Assembly (NCBI RefSeq): GCF_002091635.1
Contig: NZ_BDAC01000007.1
Location: 1 to 64,000, forward strand
Direction: 5' to 3'
Length of the DNA: 64,000 nt
From: Pseudomonas indica NBRC 103045
GTDB taxonomy: Bacteria > Pseudomonadota > Gammaproteobacteria > Pseudomonadales > Pseudomonadaceae
Below are positions 52,528 to 63,355 of the stretch, piece by piece. Every line of letters starts with the position of its first letter. Position 1 is the first letter of the stretch. Made by a program: the position numbers and the translations under genes. The notes under the pieces are model-generated. The model was not told where the DNA came from. It made no database searches and saw only the letters and a list, made by a program, of their open reading frames with translations.

Positions 52528-55500
52528 ATGGACGACGAACCTGCTTTTTTCTCCTCTCTGCGGTCCTGGTTGCCCCTGCTGGTGGCGCTGGTCGTGTTCG
52601 CCGGGCTCGGCGGCCTGGTCGCCTGGCAGTGGCAGGCGCTGGAAGACAGCAACCGCCATGAGCAGGAGCAGCGTTTCGAACTGGCGGTGGACGACGTCGA
52701 GCAGAGCCTGCTCAACCGCATGCGGGCCTACGAGATGGTGCTGCGCGGCATGTCCGGGCTGTTCCTCGCCGATGCCGAGCCGGATGAGGAGGCCTGGCAC
52801 CGTGCCGCCGACCAGTTGCGCCTGCAGGAGCGCTATCCGGGCATGCAGGCGCTGGGCTGGGGGCGCTATTTGCCGGGCAGCGGGCTGGATGCCTGGCTCG
52901 CCAGCGGTGCCGTGCGGATTTTTCCGGAGGGAAAGCGGGACGACTACGTGTTCGTCCGCTATATCCACCCGATGGACTGGCGCAATAGCCGCGTGCTGGG
53001 CTTCGATATGTTCAGCCAGGCCACGCGCCGGCAGGCTATCGAAGCGGCTCGCGACAGCGGCGAGGCGGTGTTGACCGGCCCGCTGCGGCTGCGCCAGGAA
53101 ACCGAGCAGGATGCCCAGGGCGTGGTGCTCTACCTGCCGGTTTATCGCCCCAAGTCACCGATCACCACGCCGGAAGAGCGACGGGCAGCGCTGACCGGTA
53201 CGGTCTATGGCGCATTCCGGGTCGACGACCTGTTGCGCGGCGTGCTGGGGGCCACCGGCACGCTCTATCACATCGAACTGTTCGACAGCGCGGCCACCGG
53301 CACGCCGTTGCTCCGCGCCCAGGAGGCGGGCCCGGAGTCGCCCCGCTTCCAGATGAGTCGCGATCTGAACCTCTATGGCCGCGACTGGCTGCTGACGGTC
53401 AGCAGTATGCCGGCCTACGAGCGTGCGCTGGGCGGGCGGCATCTGTCGTTCAGCCTGTGGAGTGGCCTGTTGGCGTCGGCCTTGCTGGCACTGCTGATCG
53501 GCGGCTACCTCTTCCTGCGGGAGCGGACGCTGGCCAACAGCCAATTGCTCGGCGAGCGCCTGCGCGAGCGCGAGGAACGCTTCCGCCTGGTGGTGGAGGC
53601 TTCGCCGAACGCCATCGTGTTGGTCGACAGCCGCGGCCGTATCGCCATGGTCAACCGGCAGACCGAGGTGATGTTCGGCTATTCCCGCGACGAGTTGCTC
53701 GGCCAGCAGGTGGAAATGCTGCTGCCCGATGCCGTACGCGCGGCGCACGTGGGGCTGCGCGAGAATTTCCAGAAGAGCCCGGAAACCCGCCGCATGGGCG
53801 GCAACCGCGAGCTGTTCGGGCAGCACCGTGACGGTCGCTCGATCCCGCTGGAGGTGGGCTTGTCGCCGCTGCGCAGCGGCAAGGATGTGCTGGTGCAGGC
53901 GGTGATCATCGACATCAGTGCGCGCAAGGCGGCCGAGGAGCGTTTCCGCCTGGTGGTGGAGGCCTCGCCGAACGCCATCGTGCTGGTCGACAGCCGAGGA
54001 CGGATTGCCATGGCCAACCAGCAGACGGAGCAGATGTTCGGCTATTCCCGCGCCGATTTGCTGGGCCATCCGGTGGAGGTACTGTTGCCGTCCGCCTTGC
54101 AGGAAATCCACGTGGGCCTGCGCGAAGGCTATCTGCGTGCGCCGACCCCGCGGCGCATGGGCGGCAACCGCGAGCTGTTCGGGCAGCACCGCGACGGTCA
54201 TTCGATCCCGCTGGAGGTGGGCTTGTCGCCGCTGCGCAGCGGCGACGACGTGCTGGTACAGGCGGTGATCATCGACATCAGTGCGCGCAAGGCTGCCGAG
54301 GAGCGCCTGCGCATCCAGGCCGAGCAACTGGCGGTGGCCAACCGCTACAAGTCAGAATTCCTCGCCAACATGTCCCACGAGTTGCGCACGCCGCTGAACA
54401 GCATCCTGATCCTCAGCGACCAGTTGAAGCAGAACAGCGCCGGCAACCTGAGCGAGAAGCAGATCAAGCACGCCGACATCATCCACCGGGCCGGTAGCGA
54501 TCTGCTGCAATTGATCAACGACGTGCTGGATTTGGCGAAGATCGAGGCCGGACGCGTCCAGCTCAAGCTGGAGCCGGTGACCGTCCAGGACATGCTGGCG
54601 GAGCTGGATGCCAGCCTGCGGCCGATGGCCGAGCTGAAAGGCCTGCAGTTGCACAGCAGCGTCGACCCGGAGGTGCCGCGCGCCATCTACAGCGATCGTG
54701 GCCGGCTGCACCAGATCCTGCGCAATCTGCTGTCCAACGCGCTGAAGTTCACCGAACACGGCGAGGTGGCGTTGCGGGTGTCCTGCGGGCCTGGCCCGGA
54801 CGATACGCGCCAGACCCTGCGTATCGAGGTCAGCGACACCGGCATCGGCATCCCGGTCGAGCAGCACGAGCGAATCTTCCAGGCGTTCCAGCAGATCGAC
54901 GGTTCCACCAGCCGGCGCTTCGGCGGCACTGGCCTGGGGCTGGCGATCACCCGCCAGTTGGTGGATGTGCTGGATGGCGATATCCAGCTCGAGAGCACGC
55001 CGGGGGAGGGGTCGCGTTTCATCGTCAGGCTGCCGCTCATCCCGCTGCCGCAGGCCCAGGAGAGTACGGCTGGGAGCGGCCCGTTGCGCGCTGGCGAGGG
55101 GCCGGCGCTGCTGATCATCGAAGACGACGCCAATTTCGCCGCGGTGGTGGCCGAAGCGGCCCAGGCCCACGGCTTTTCCAGCGTGCTCTGCCAGACCGGC
55201 AGGCAGGCGCTCGACCTGCTCCAGCAGGAGCGTTTCGCCGCGATCATCCTCGACATCCTGTTGCCGGACGTCAGCGGCTGGCAAATCTACCGGCGCCTGC
55301 GCAGCCTGAACCAGCACCGAGGTACGCCAGTCCATATTATTTCCTGCGTACCGCAGCCACAGAACTGGCAGGACGACACCCATTATCTGGTCAAGCCGAT
55401 CGACCGGGAGGCGCTGGAGCATGTGTTCGAGGACCTGACCCTGCTCAGCCAGACGCTGCCCTATCTGTTGCTGGTGGAGGATGTCGCGTGGGAGCGCGAA

Positions 55501-56259
55501 CACTATGCCGGGCATCTCCGGCAACTGGGGTTCACCGTGGTCGCCGCGGGCACCGCCGAGGAGGCGCGGGAGGCCTATGGGCAGCATGCGTTCGCCGCCT
55601 TGGTGATCGATCTCGACCTGCCCGACCAGGACGGTTTCGATCTGTTGGAAAGCCTGCACCGGTTGCGGCCGCTGGAGAATGCGCGGGTGGTGATCAACAC
55701 CGGCGTGGATGTCACCCAGCAGGCCCTGCAACGCCTGCGGCGCTATTCGGCGGTGGTGGTGCGCAAGGCGGGCGACGATCTCAGTGCGCTGAGCGCCGCG
55801 GTCCAGGGGTTCCTCTCCAGCGTGGGAGAGCCGGGCCCGATCGGGGAGGCGTTCAGCCCGTTGCAAGGGCGGCGGGTGCTGCTGGTGGATGACGATGTGC
55901 GCAACATCTACGCGATGAGCGCGCTGCTCGACGAGGTCGGCCTGCTGGTGACGCCGGCGCGGGACGGCCAGGAGGCCATCGAGCTGTTCCTGCGCGAGCC
56001 GTTCGACCTGGTCCTGATGGACATCGCCATGCCCAACATGGACGGCTACACGGCGATCCGCCTGCTCAAGGAAGAACACGGTTGCCGCATCCCGGTGATC
56101 GCCTTGACCGCGCTGGCGATGAAGGGCGACCGGGAGAAATGCCTGGAGGCCGGCGCGGACGATTACCTGGCCAAGCCCGTGGGGCGCCAGGAATTGCTCG
56201 ATGTGCTGTATCGGTGGCTGGACAAACCGGGAGGTCGCGATGGTGCTAGCGCAGCTTAA
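52528..56259 (+). CDS. Hybrid sensor histidine kinase, CHASE-PAS-PAS-HisKA-HATPase-REC-REC-REC
   Basis: 1243 residues. Membrane helix (about 12-35), periplasmic CHASE domain (about 50-260), second membrane helix (about 308-330), and two PAS domains (about 345-468 and 469-590) that are close copies with a period of 121 residues. HisKA with H617 in NMSHELRTP, HATPase (ILRNLLSNALKF, DTGIGIP, GGTGLGLAI), then three receiver domains (about 862-965, 980-1095, 1115-1235). The last has the canonical VDDD and LMDIAMPNMDG. It overlaps the next gene by 20 bases and is probably the kinase for it. Confidence 0.93.
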   Translation: MDDEPAFFSSLRSWLPLLVALVVFAGLGGLVAWQWQALEDSNRHEQEQRFELAVDDVEQSLLNRMRAYEMVLRGMSGLFLADAEPDEEAWHRAADQLRLQERYPGMQALGWGRYLPGSGLDAWLASGAVRIFPEGKRDDYVFVRYIHPMDWRNSRVLGFDMFSQATRRQAIEAARDSGEAVLTGPLRLRQETEQDAQGVVLYLPVYRPKSPITTPEERRAALTGTVYGAFRVDDLLRGVLGATGTLYHIELFDSAATGTPLLRAQEAGPESPRFQMSRDLNLYGRDWLLTVSSMPAYERALGGRHLSFSLWSGLLASALLALLIGGYLFLRERTLANSQLLGERLREREERFRLVVEASPNAIVLVDSRGRIAMVNRQTEVMFGYSRDELLGQQVEMLLPDAVRAAHVGLRENFQKSPETRRMGGNRELFGQHRDGRSIPLEVGLSPLRSGKDVLVQAVIIDISARKAAEERFRLVVEASPNAIVLVDSRGRIAMANQQTEQMFGYSRADLLGHPVEVLLPSALQEIHVGLREGYLRAPTPRRMGGNRELFGQHRDGHSIPLEVGLSPLRSGDDVLVQAVIIDISARKAAEERLRIQAEQLAVANRYKSEFLANMSHELRTPLNSILILSDQLKQNSAGNLSEKQIKHADIIHRAGSDLLQLINDVLDLAKIEAGRVQLKLEPVTVQDMLAELDASLRPMAELKGLQLHSSVDPEVPRAIYSDRGRLHQILRNLLSNALKFTEHGEVALRVSCGPGPDDTRQTLRIEVSDTGIGIPVEQHERIFQAFQQIDGSTSRRFGGTGLGLAITRQLVDVLDGDIQLESTPGEGSRFIVRLPLIPLPQAQESTAGSGPLRAGEGPALLIIEDDANFAAVVAEAAQAHGFSSVLCQTGRQALDLLQQERFAAIILDILLPDVSGWQIYRRLRSLNQHRGTPVHIISCVPQPQNWQDDTHYLVKPIDREALEHVFEDLTLLSQTLPYLLLVEDVAWEREHYAGHLRQLGFTVVAAGTAEEAREAYGQHAFAALVIDLDLPDQDGFDLLESLHRLRPLENARVVINTGVDVTQQALQRLRRYSAVVVRKAGDDLSALSAAVQGFLSSVGEPGPIGEAFSPLQGRRVLLVDDDVRNIYAMSALLDEVGLLVTPARDGQEAIELFLREPFDLVLMDIAMPNMDGYTAIRLLKEEHGCRIPVIALTALAMKGDREKCLEAGADDYLAKPVGRQELLDVLYRWLDKPGGRDGASAA

Positions 56260-58408
56260 GCCGGTGCCCAAGAACCAGGTTCTGCTGGTGGTGGATGACC
56301 GCGAGGAGAACCGGGTGGCCATGGAGGCGTTGCTGGGCGACGGCGATTGGGAGGTGCGCTGCGTCGATAGCGGCCAGGCCGCCCTGCGCTGTCTGCTGGA
56401 AGAGGACGTCGGGCTGGTGCTGCTGGACGTGCAGATGCCGGAGATGGACGGCTTCGAGGTGGCGCGCCTGATGCGCGGCAACCCACGGACCCGCTACACA
56501 CCGATCATTTTCATTTCGGCCATCGCCCACACCCACGACTCGGTGTTGCATGGCTACGCCAACGGGGCGGTGGACTTCCTCCTCAAGCCGTTCGACCCAC
56601 AGGTACTGCGCTACAAGATCAACGTGCTGCTGGAGCACGAACGCAACCGCCATGAGCTGCAGATGCTCAGCCAGCAGTTGGACAGTGCCCGTGCGTTCAA
56701 CGCCTCGGTGCTGGAAAACGCCGCGGAAGGCATCCTGGTGGTGGATGACAAGGGCTGCATCGGCTTCGCCAACCCGGCCATGGCGCGCATGCTCGGCACC
56801 ACGGTGGAGGCGTTGCGCGGCACGGCCCTCCTCGGTTACCTGGCGAGCCCGGACATGCCGCTGCGCTGGAGCGAGTCCGAGTTCTATCACCACTGGCGCC
56901 AGGGCGAGACCTACCGCCTGCACGACGCCGCCTTGCGTACCGGGGGCGGCGAGTTGCTGCCGGTGGCGCTGTCCTGCTCGCCGTTGCCGCAGTTGCAGCA
57001 GTCCATGGTGGTGATCGTCCTGGATATGTCGACGGTGCGCGACCTGCACGCCCAGCTCGAATCCCAGGCGATCACCGATGCCCTGACCGGCCTGCTCAAC
57101 CGGCGGGGTTTTCACCAGGCACTGGAGTCGGTGCTGGCGCGGATCGAGCGCAGCAGCAACAGCGAACGCAACAACCGGCGCATGGCCTTGCTCTATGTGG
57201 ACCTGGACGGCTTCAAACGCATCAACGACTCCCTCGGCCACGCCGCCGGGGACATGGTGCTGCGCCGGGTCGCCGATCAACTGCGCGCCTGCATGCGCCC
57301 TTACGACACCCTGGCGCGCATGGGTGGCGACGAGTTCACCGCCTTGCTCGATTCCCTCGGCCACCCGGAAGACGCCGCGCGGGTGGCGGAAAAGCTGATC
57401 GAAACCCTGTCGGGCCGTTATGAGGTGGACGGCATCGAGGTGACCATGGGCGCCAGCGTCGGCATCGCCTGTTTTCCCGAGTGTGGGCAGACGGTGGACG
57501 GCCTGCTCTGCGCCGCCGACATGGCCATGTACGAGGCCAAGCGGGCCGGGCGACAGCAGTATCGCTTCTTCTCCCCGGAGATGAACGGCCGGGCGCGCTC
57601 ACGGCTGATGCTGGAAGAGAGTCTGCGCAGCGCCATCGAGCACGACGATTTCGTTCTCGTCTATCAGCCGCAGATTTACCTGGACAGCGGCCGCCTGCGT
57701 GGTTTCGAGGCGCTTTTGCGCTGGCAGCACCGGGTCGCCGGCACCGTGGCGCCCAGTGTGTTCATTCCGCTTTTGGAGGAGACCCGGCTGATCAACCGCC
57801 TGGGCGACTGGATTTTCCAGCATGGCATCGGCCAATGCCGGGACTGGCAGCCGGTGTTCGGCAACGGCCTGGTGATGAGCCTCAACGTTAGCCCGGTGCA
57901 GTTCAGCATGCCCAAGCTGGTCGACGACCTGCGCCGGGTGCTGGACGAAAAGGGCCTCGCGCCCGCCCAACTGGAGGTGGAGGTCACCGAAAGCGCCCTG
58001 ATGCAGGACTTGGACGTGACCCGCGAGCAGTTGCGTCAACTGCGCGATCTGGGGGTACGCATCGCCATCGACGACTTCGGCACCGGCTATTCGTCGCTGG
58101 CCTACCTGCGCCACTTCGAACTGGACACGCTGAAGATCGACCGGCTGTTCATCTCCAACATGCTCGAATCGCCACGGGATGCGGCGGTGGTCAGCACCAT
58201 CATCGACCTGGGCCGCCACCTCGGGCTGGAGGTGATCGCCGAAGGGGTGGAGACCCTGGAACAGCGCGACTGGTTGATTGCCCACGACTGCAACATCATG
58301 CAGGGCTACCTCGTCGCTCCGGGCCTGCCGGCCAAGGTGGCCGCGGTGTTTCCGCAGCAGTTGGACTGGAGCGCGCTGGTGGCCGGGGAGCGCGGAGCCG
58401 TGCGCTGA
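56240..58408 (+). CDS. Response regulator with PAS-GGDEF-EAL, cyclic-di-GMP metabolism
   Basis: 722 residues from ATG 56240 (GGGAGG upstream). REC domain (about 8-125, LLVVDDREEN and LLDVQMPEMDG), a PAS domain (about 150-260), GGDEF (362-366) with the product-inhibition RPYD motif just before, and an EAL domain (E490-A491-L492, EVTES, DDFGTGYSS). Both catalytic signatures are intact, so it could make and break cyclic-di-GMP. Direct overlap with the hybrid kinase argues that phosphorylation controls its output. Confidence 0.93.
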   Translation: MVLAQLKPVPKNQVLLVVDDREENRVAMEALLGDGDWEVRCVDSGQAALRCLLEEDVGLVLLDVQMPEMDGFEVARLMRGNPRTRYTPIIFISAIAHTHDSVLHGYANGAVDFLLKPFDPQVLRYKINVLLEHERNRHELQMLSQQLDSARAFNASVLENAAEGILVVDDKGCIGFANPAMARMLGTTVEALRGTALLGYLASPDMPLRWSESEFYHHWRQGETYRLHDAALRTGGGELLPVALSCSPLPQLQQSMVVIVLDMSTVRDLHAQLESQAITDALTGLLNRRGFHQALESVLARIERSSNSERNNRRMALLYVDLDGFKRINDSLGHAAGDMVLRRVADQLRACMRPYDTLARMGGDEFTALLDSLGHPEDAARVAEKLIETLSGRYEVDGIEVTMGASVGIACFPECGQTVDGLLCAADMAMYEAKRAGRQQYRFFSPEMNGRARSRLMLEESLRSAIEHDDFVLVYQPQIYLDSGRLRGFEALLRWQHRVAGTVAPSVFIPLLEETRLINRLGDWIFQHGIGQCRDWQPVFGNGLVMSLNVSPVQFSMPKLVDDLRRVLDEKGLAPAQLEVEVTESALMQDLDVTREQLRQLRDLGVRIAIDDFGTGYSSLAYLRHFELDTLKIDRLFISNMLESPRDAAVVSTIIDLGRHLGLEVIAEGVETLEQRDWLIAHDCNIMQGYLVAPGLPAKVAAVFPQQLDWSALVAGERGAVR

Positions 58409-58424
58409 AGGTGATTGGCTTGTC

Positions 58425-58536
58425 GTAGGAGCCAGCTCTGCTGGCGATTCACGTGTTCGGCGATGCACCGAATCGCGAGCAGAGCTCGCTCCTACAGGTT
58501 TCCGAATTTCCGCGTAGGGGCGAATTCATTCGCCCG
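58425..58536. repeat. Cluster of REP-type palindromes
   Basis: GTAGGAGCCAGCTCTGCTGG, a facing CGCGAGCAGAGCTCGCTCCT, and GTAGGGGCGAATTCATTCGC between the convergent EAL-protein and acyltransferase genes. Confidence 0.85.
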
Positions 58537-58578
58537 TCGTATAGAAAGCAAGCGCCGCGTTGCGAAGCCCCCACGCCG

Positions 58579-59475
58579 TTACTCGCCAGCGTGCAAGCGG
58601 TCGAGCAGGGCGTCCTTGTCTTCCCACAGGCGATTGACCCACTGCTGGAAGGCCAGGCGGTAGGCCTCGTCCTGGTCATAACTCTTGCCGATGAATTCGC
58701 GTGGGATCGACAGTTCTTCGAAACGCACCACCACCTCGTCGAGCCCGCCGCTGAGCAGCGTCCAGAAGCTCGGATTGCCGCTGGGGTAATGGATGGTCAC
58801 GTTGACCAGCGATTCCAGTTGCTCGCCCATGGCATCGAGGACGAAGGCAATGCCGCCAGCTTTCGGCTTGAGCAGGTGGCGGAACGGCGATGCCTGTTCG
58901 GCGTGCTTCTCGGGAGTGAAACGGGTGCCTTCGAGGAAGTTGAAGATGCCCACCGGGTTGTGGCGGAACTTGGCGCAGGCGCGGCGGGTGGTGGCCAGGT
59001 CCTTGCCTTTCTTCTCCGGATGCTTGGCCAGGTAGGCCTTCGAGTAGCGCTTCATGAACGGGAACTCCAGCGCCCACCAGCACAGGCCGATCACCGGGAC
59101 CCAGATCAGCTCCTGCTTGAGGAAGAACTTCAACGGTCGGATGCGCCGGTTGAGGATGTATTGCAGCACCAGGATATCCGCCCAGCTCTGATGGTTGCTG
59201 GTGACCAGGTAGGAGTGCTGGTAGTCCAGCGGTTCCAGGCCCTGGATATCCCAGCGGGTCCGCCGCACCAGGGTCATCCAGCCCTTGTTGCAGCTGATCC
59301 AGGATTCCTGGATGAAGCTCATCGCCACGTTGCACAGGCGCCGGGCCGGCCCGAAGGGCAGCAGAATCTTGAGCAGGGTGACGGCGAACAGGGGCCAACA
59401 CCAGAACAGGGTGTTCAGCGCCAGCAGCAGGCCGGCGAGCACGCCGCGCAGGGCGGCGGGGAGAAAACTCAGCAT
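58579..59475 (-). CDS. PlsC-family acyltransferase (YihG-like)
   Basis: 298 residues. N-terminal membrane helices (about 10-42), then the acyltransferase motifs NHQSWAD (H95, D100), FLEGTR near 185 and the KPKAGG block near 210. It transfers acyl groups to lysophospholipid-type acceptors at the inner membrane. It lies downstream of pta on the same strand with a 214-base gap that holds nothing recognised (59476-59689). Confidence 0.9.
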   Translation of the reverse strand: MLSFLPAALRGVLAGLLLALNTLFWCWPLFAVTLLKILLPFGPARRLCNVAMSFIQESWISCNKGWMTLVRRTRWDIQGLEPLDYQHSYLVTSNHQSWADILVLQYILNRRIRPLKFFLKQELIWVPVIGLCWWALEFPFMKRYSKAYLAKHPEKKGKDLATTRRACAKFRHNPVGIFNFLEGTRFTPEKHAEQASPFRHLLKPKAGGIAFVLDAMGEQLESLVNVTIHYPSGNPSFWTLLSGGLDEVVVRFEELSIPREFIGKSYDQDEAYRLAFQQWVNRLWEDKDALLDRLHAGE

Positions 59476-59689
59476 GGTGCGCAGATGCCTTGACGAAGGG
59501 CGCCTGCCTGCGAAGCCGCGCCGTGGGTCGGGCCGCTGTGCTCCCTCACGGCGGCGAATCGGGCGCCAAGGTTAACGGTTGTGCACTGAACTGCAAGCGC
59601 CATCACAGACCGGCAAGTCACGTTTTCCGGGGCCTGCCGGGCTGCGGGCCACCTGCGAAGCGCCCGTCCGGGCGCCTCGCGGGAGCGGT

Positions 59690-61783
59690 TCATGGCTTGG
59701 CTGCGGCCTGGATGGCAGTCAGGGCGATGGTGTAGACGATGTCGTCCACCAGGGCGCCGCGCGACAGGTCGTTCACCGGCTTGCGCAGGCCCTGCAGCAT
59801 CGGGCCGACGCTGATGCAGTCGGCACTGCGCTGCACCGCCTTGTAGGTGGTATTGCCGGTGTTCAGGTCGGGGAACACGAACACCGTGGCGCGGCCGGCC
59901 ACCGGGCTGTTCGGGGCCTTCTGCCGGCCGACGCTTTCGATGGCCGCCGCGTCGTACTGCAGCGGGCCGTCGATCAGCAGGTCGGGGCGGCTGGAGCGGG
60001 CCAGGCGGGTGGCCTCGCGGACCTTTTCGACTTCCTCGCCGCTGCCCGAATCGCCGGTGGAATAACTGATCATCGCCACCCGCGGCGGAATGCCGAAGGC
60101 GGTGGCCGAGTCGGCACTCTGGATGGCGATCTCGGCCAGCTCGGCGGCGCTCGGGTCGGGGTTCACCGCGCAGTCGCCGTAGACCAGCACCTGGTCCGGC
60201 AGGAGCATGAAGAACACCGAGGACACCAGTTTGTAGCCGGGGGCGGTCTTGATCAGCTGCAGGGCCGGGCGGATGGTGTTGGCGGTGGTGTGGATGGCGC
60301 CGGACACCAAGCCGTCCACCTCATCCAGGGCCAGCATCATGGTGCCGAGCACCACGCTGTCCTCGAGCTGGGCGGCGGCCATGGGCGCGTTCAGCCCCTT
60401 GCCCTTGCGCAGCTCGACCATGGGCTCGACGTAGCGCTCGCGGATCAGGTCCGGGTCGAGGATTTCCAGGTCCGGCGGCAGCACGATGCCTTGCGCCTGG
60501 GCCACGCCGTGCACGGCTTCCGGCTTGGCCAGCAGCACGCAGCGGGCGATGCCGCGGGCCTGGCAGATGGCGGCGGCCTGTACGGTGCGCGGTTCGCTGC
60601 CTTCCGGCAGAACGATGCGCTTGTTCGCGGCCTGGGCACGCTTGACCAGTTGATAGCGGAACGCAGGCGGCGACAGGCGTAGTTCGCGCGGGGTGCCGCA
60701 GCGCTGGCGCAGCCATTCGTGCTCGATGTGGCTGGCAACGTATTCGGTGACGTTTTCCGCCCGTTCGCGGTCGTCCACCGGGATTTCCTTGTTCAGCCGG
60801 TTGAGGTTGGTGGCGGTGTCGTAGGAGCCGGTGGACACGGTGAGCACCGGCAGACCGCTTTGCAGGGCGCCCCGGCAGAGTTCCATGATGCGCGGGTCCG
60901 GCGGGAAGTCGCTGCACAGCAGCAGGCCGGCCAGGGGTACGCCGTTCATCGCGGCGAGGCTGGTGGCGAGGATGATGTCGTCGCGGTCGCCGGGGGTCAC
61001 CACCAGCACGCCGGGTTTGAGCAGTTGCACCGTGTTGGGCACCGCACGGGCGCAGAGGACGATCTTCAGCACCCGACGCTGCTCGTAGTCGCCGGCATTC
61101 AGCACCCGTGCGCCGAGCAGGTCGGCAACGTCGCGGGTGCGCGGCGCGTTCAGCTCGTCGCGCCAGGGAATGCAGCCGATCAGGCGGAAGTCGTTGGCTT
61201 TCCTGAGCAGCGGCGAGACCTCCTTCAGACGGTTGGCGAAGGCATCCACGCCGTCGTCGCTGCGCACCTTGTTGAGGATCACGCCGAGCACCTTCGGGTC
61301 CTTCGGGCCGCCGAACAGCTGGGCCTGGATCTCGATGCGGTCGGACAGTTCGTTGAGCGTCTCGCTCTCCGGCGCCGACACCAGGATCACGTCGGCGTCC
61401 AGGCTCTTGGCCAGGTGGAAGTTGACCCGCGCGGCATAACTGGCGTGGCGGGTCGGCACCATGCCTTCGACCACCACCACATCGTTGCCCTCGGCCGCCT
61501 GCTGGTAGAGGCTGATGATTTCCTCCAGCAGCTCGTCCAGATGGCCGTCGCCGAGCATGTGCTCGACCTGGGACAGCGGCAGCGGCTTGGGCGGGGTCAG
61601 GCCGTGGGTACGGGCGATCAGTTCGGTGGAGCGTTCCGGCCCTTCGTCGCCGGGGTGCGGCTGGGCGATCGGCTTGAAGAACCCGACCTTGAGACCGGCG
61701 CGCTCCAGGGCGCGGACCAGGCCGAGGCTGATGGAGGTGAGACCGACACCGAAGCCGGTGGGGGCGATGAAGAAGGTATGCAT
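59690..61783 (-). CDS. pta: Phosphate acetyltransferase
   Basis: 697 residues, the long three-part form. N-terminal BioD-like P-loop-type domain (FIAPTGFGVGLTSISLGL), central DRTGG domain (about 215-320), and C-terminal PTA/PTB catalytic domain (about 370-690; FPDLNTGNTTYKAVQRSA). It converts acetyl-CoA and phosphate to acetyl phosphate, partner of ackA 81 bases upstream. AAGGA precedes the ATG. Confidence 0.95.
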   Translation of the reverse strand: MHTFFIAPTGFGVGLTSISLGLVRALERAGLKVGFFKPIAQPHPGDEGPERSTELIARTHGLTPPKPLPLSQVEHMLGDGHLDELLEEIISLYQQAAEGNDVVVVEGMVPTRHASYAARVNFHLAKSLDADVILVSAPESETLNELSDRIEIQAQLFGGPKDPKVLGVILNKVRSDDGVDAFANRLKEVSPLLRKANDFRLIGCIPWRDELNAPRTRDVADLLGARVLNAGDYEQRRVLKIVLCARAVPNTVQLLKPGVLVVTPGDRDDIILATSLAAMNGVPLAGLLLCSDFPPDPRIMELCRGALQSGLPVLTVSTGSYDTATNLNRLNKEIPVDDRERAENVTEYVASHIEHEWLRQRCGTPRELRLSPPAFRYQLVKRAQAANKRIVLPEGSEPRTVQAAAICQARGIARCVLLAKPEAVHGVAQAQGIVLPPDLEILDPDLIRERYVEPMVELRKGKGLNAPMAAAQLEDSVVLGTMMLALDEVDGLVSGAIHTTANTIRPALQLIKTAPGYKLVSSVFFMLLPDQVLVYGDCAVNPDPSAAELAEIAIQSADSATAFGIPPRVAMISYSTGDSGSGEEVEKVREATRLARSSRPDLLIDGPLQYDAAAIESVGRQKAPNSPVAGRATVFVFPDLNTGNTTYKAVQRSADCISVGPMLQGLRKPVNDLSRGALVDDIVYTIALTAIQAAAKP

Positions 61784-61864
61784 GTCGTGTCCTTGTGGGC
61801 GCGTTTTTGCACGCCCGTACTGTTTTGGCGAGGCAGGCGGGTAGCGCGCCTCGCGGTTCTGCGG

Positions 61865-63055
<1,191 letters not shown>

Positions 63056-63064
63056 CAGGAATCC

Positions 63065-63355
63065 TTATCGTGCAGACCTTGCGCACACCAGCCGCAAGGG
63101 AACAAGTGGCCCCAATTGCGCGTGCCGCTGCGCCGGATCGATCACCCACGGACGCGATTGCCAGGGCGGTTGATGACGCAGATGCTGAGTATGGCCACAA
63201 GACAAGACTGCCACCCAATGACCGTCCTCATCCTGACGGAAGTCAACCAGCCGTGGTTCCGCCGCGTCCCGCCCGTCCGGGCTCGGTTCGCAATCCGCCG
63301 GGGCCGGGGTTACACTTGAACGCTCATCTTTCTTTAGCAAAAGGTTCTGCCCCAT
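63065..63355 (-). CDS. DUF3565-domain small protein
   Basis: Up to 96 residues. The C-terminal part has the signature RQDEDGHWVAVLSCGHTQH followed by LRHQPPWQSRPWV, which I recognise as DUF3565, a small Cys/His-containing domain that may bind metal. The start is uncertain: ATG 63355 overlaps the slyD start on the other strand, and TTG 63340 is possible. The first 35 residues look unconserved. The ackA start follows at once. Function unknown. Confidence 0.65.
   Translation of the reverse strand: MGQNLLLKKDERSSVTPAPADCEPSPDGRDAAEPRLVDFRQDEDGHWVAVLSCGHTQHLRHQPPWQSRPWVIDPAQRHAQLGPLVPLRLVCARSAR

Noticed and set aside
59476-59689. Small gene between pta and the acyltransferase gene
   Set aside because: Short frames exist, but none has a ribosome site, domain or typical codon use.
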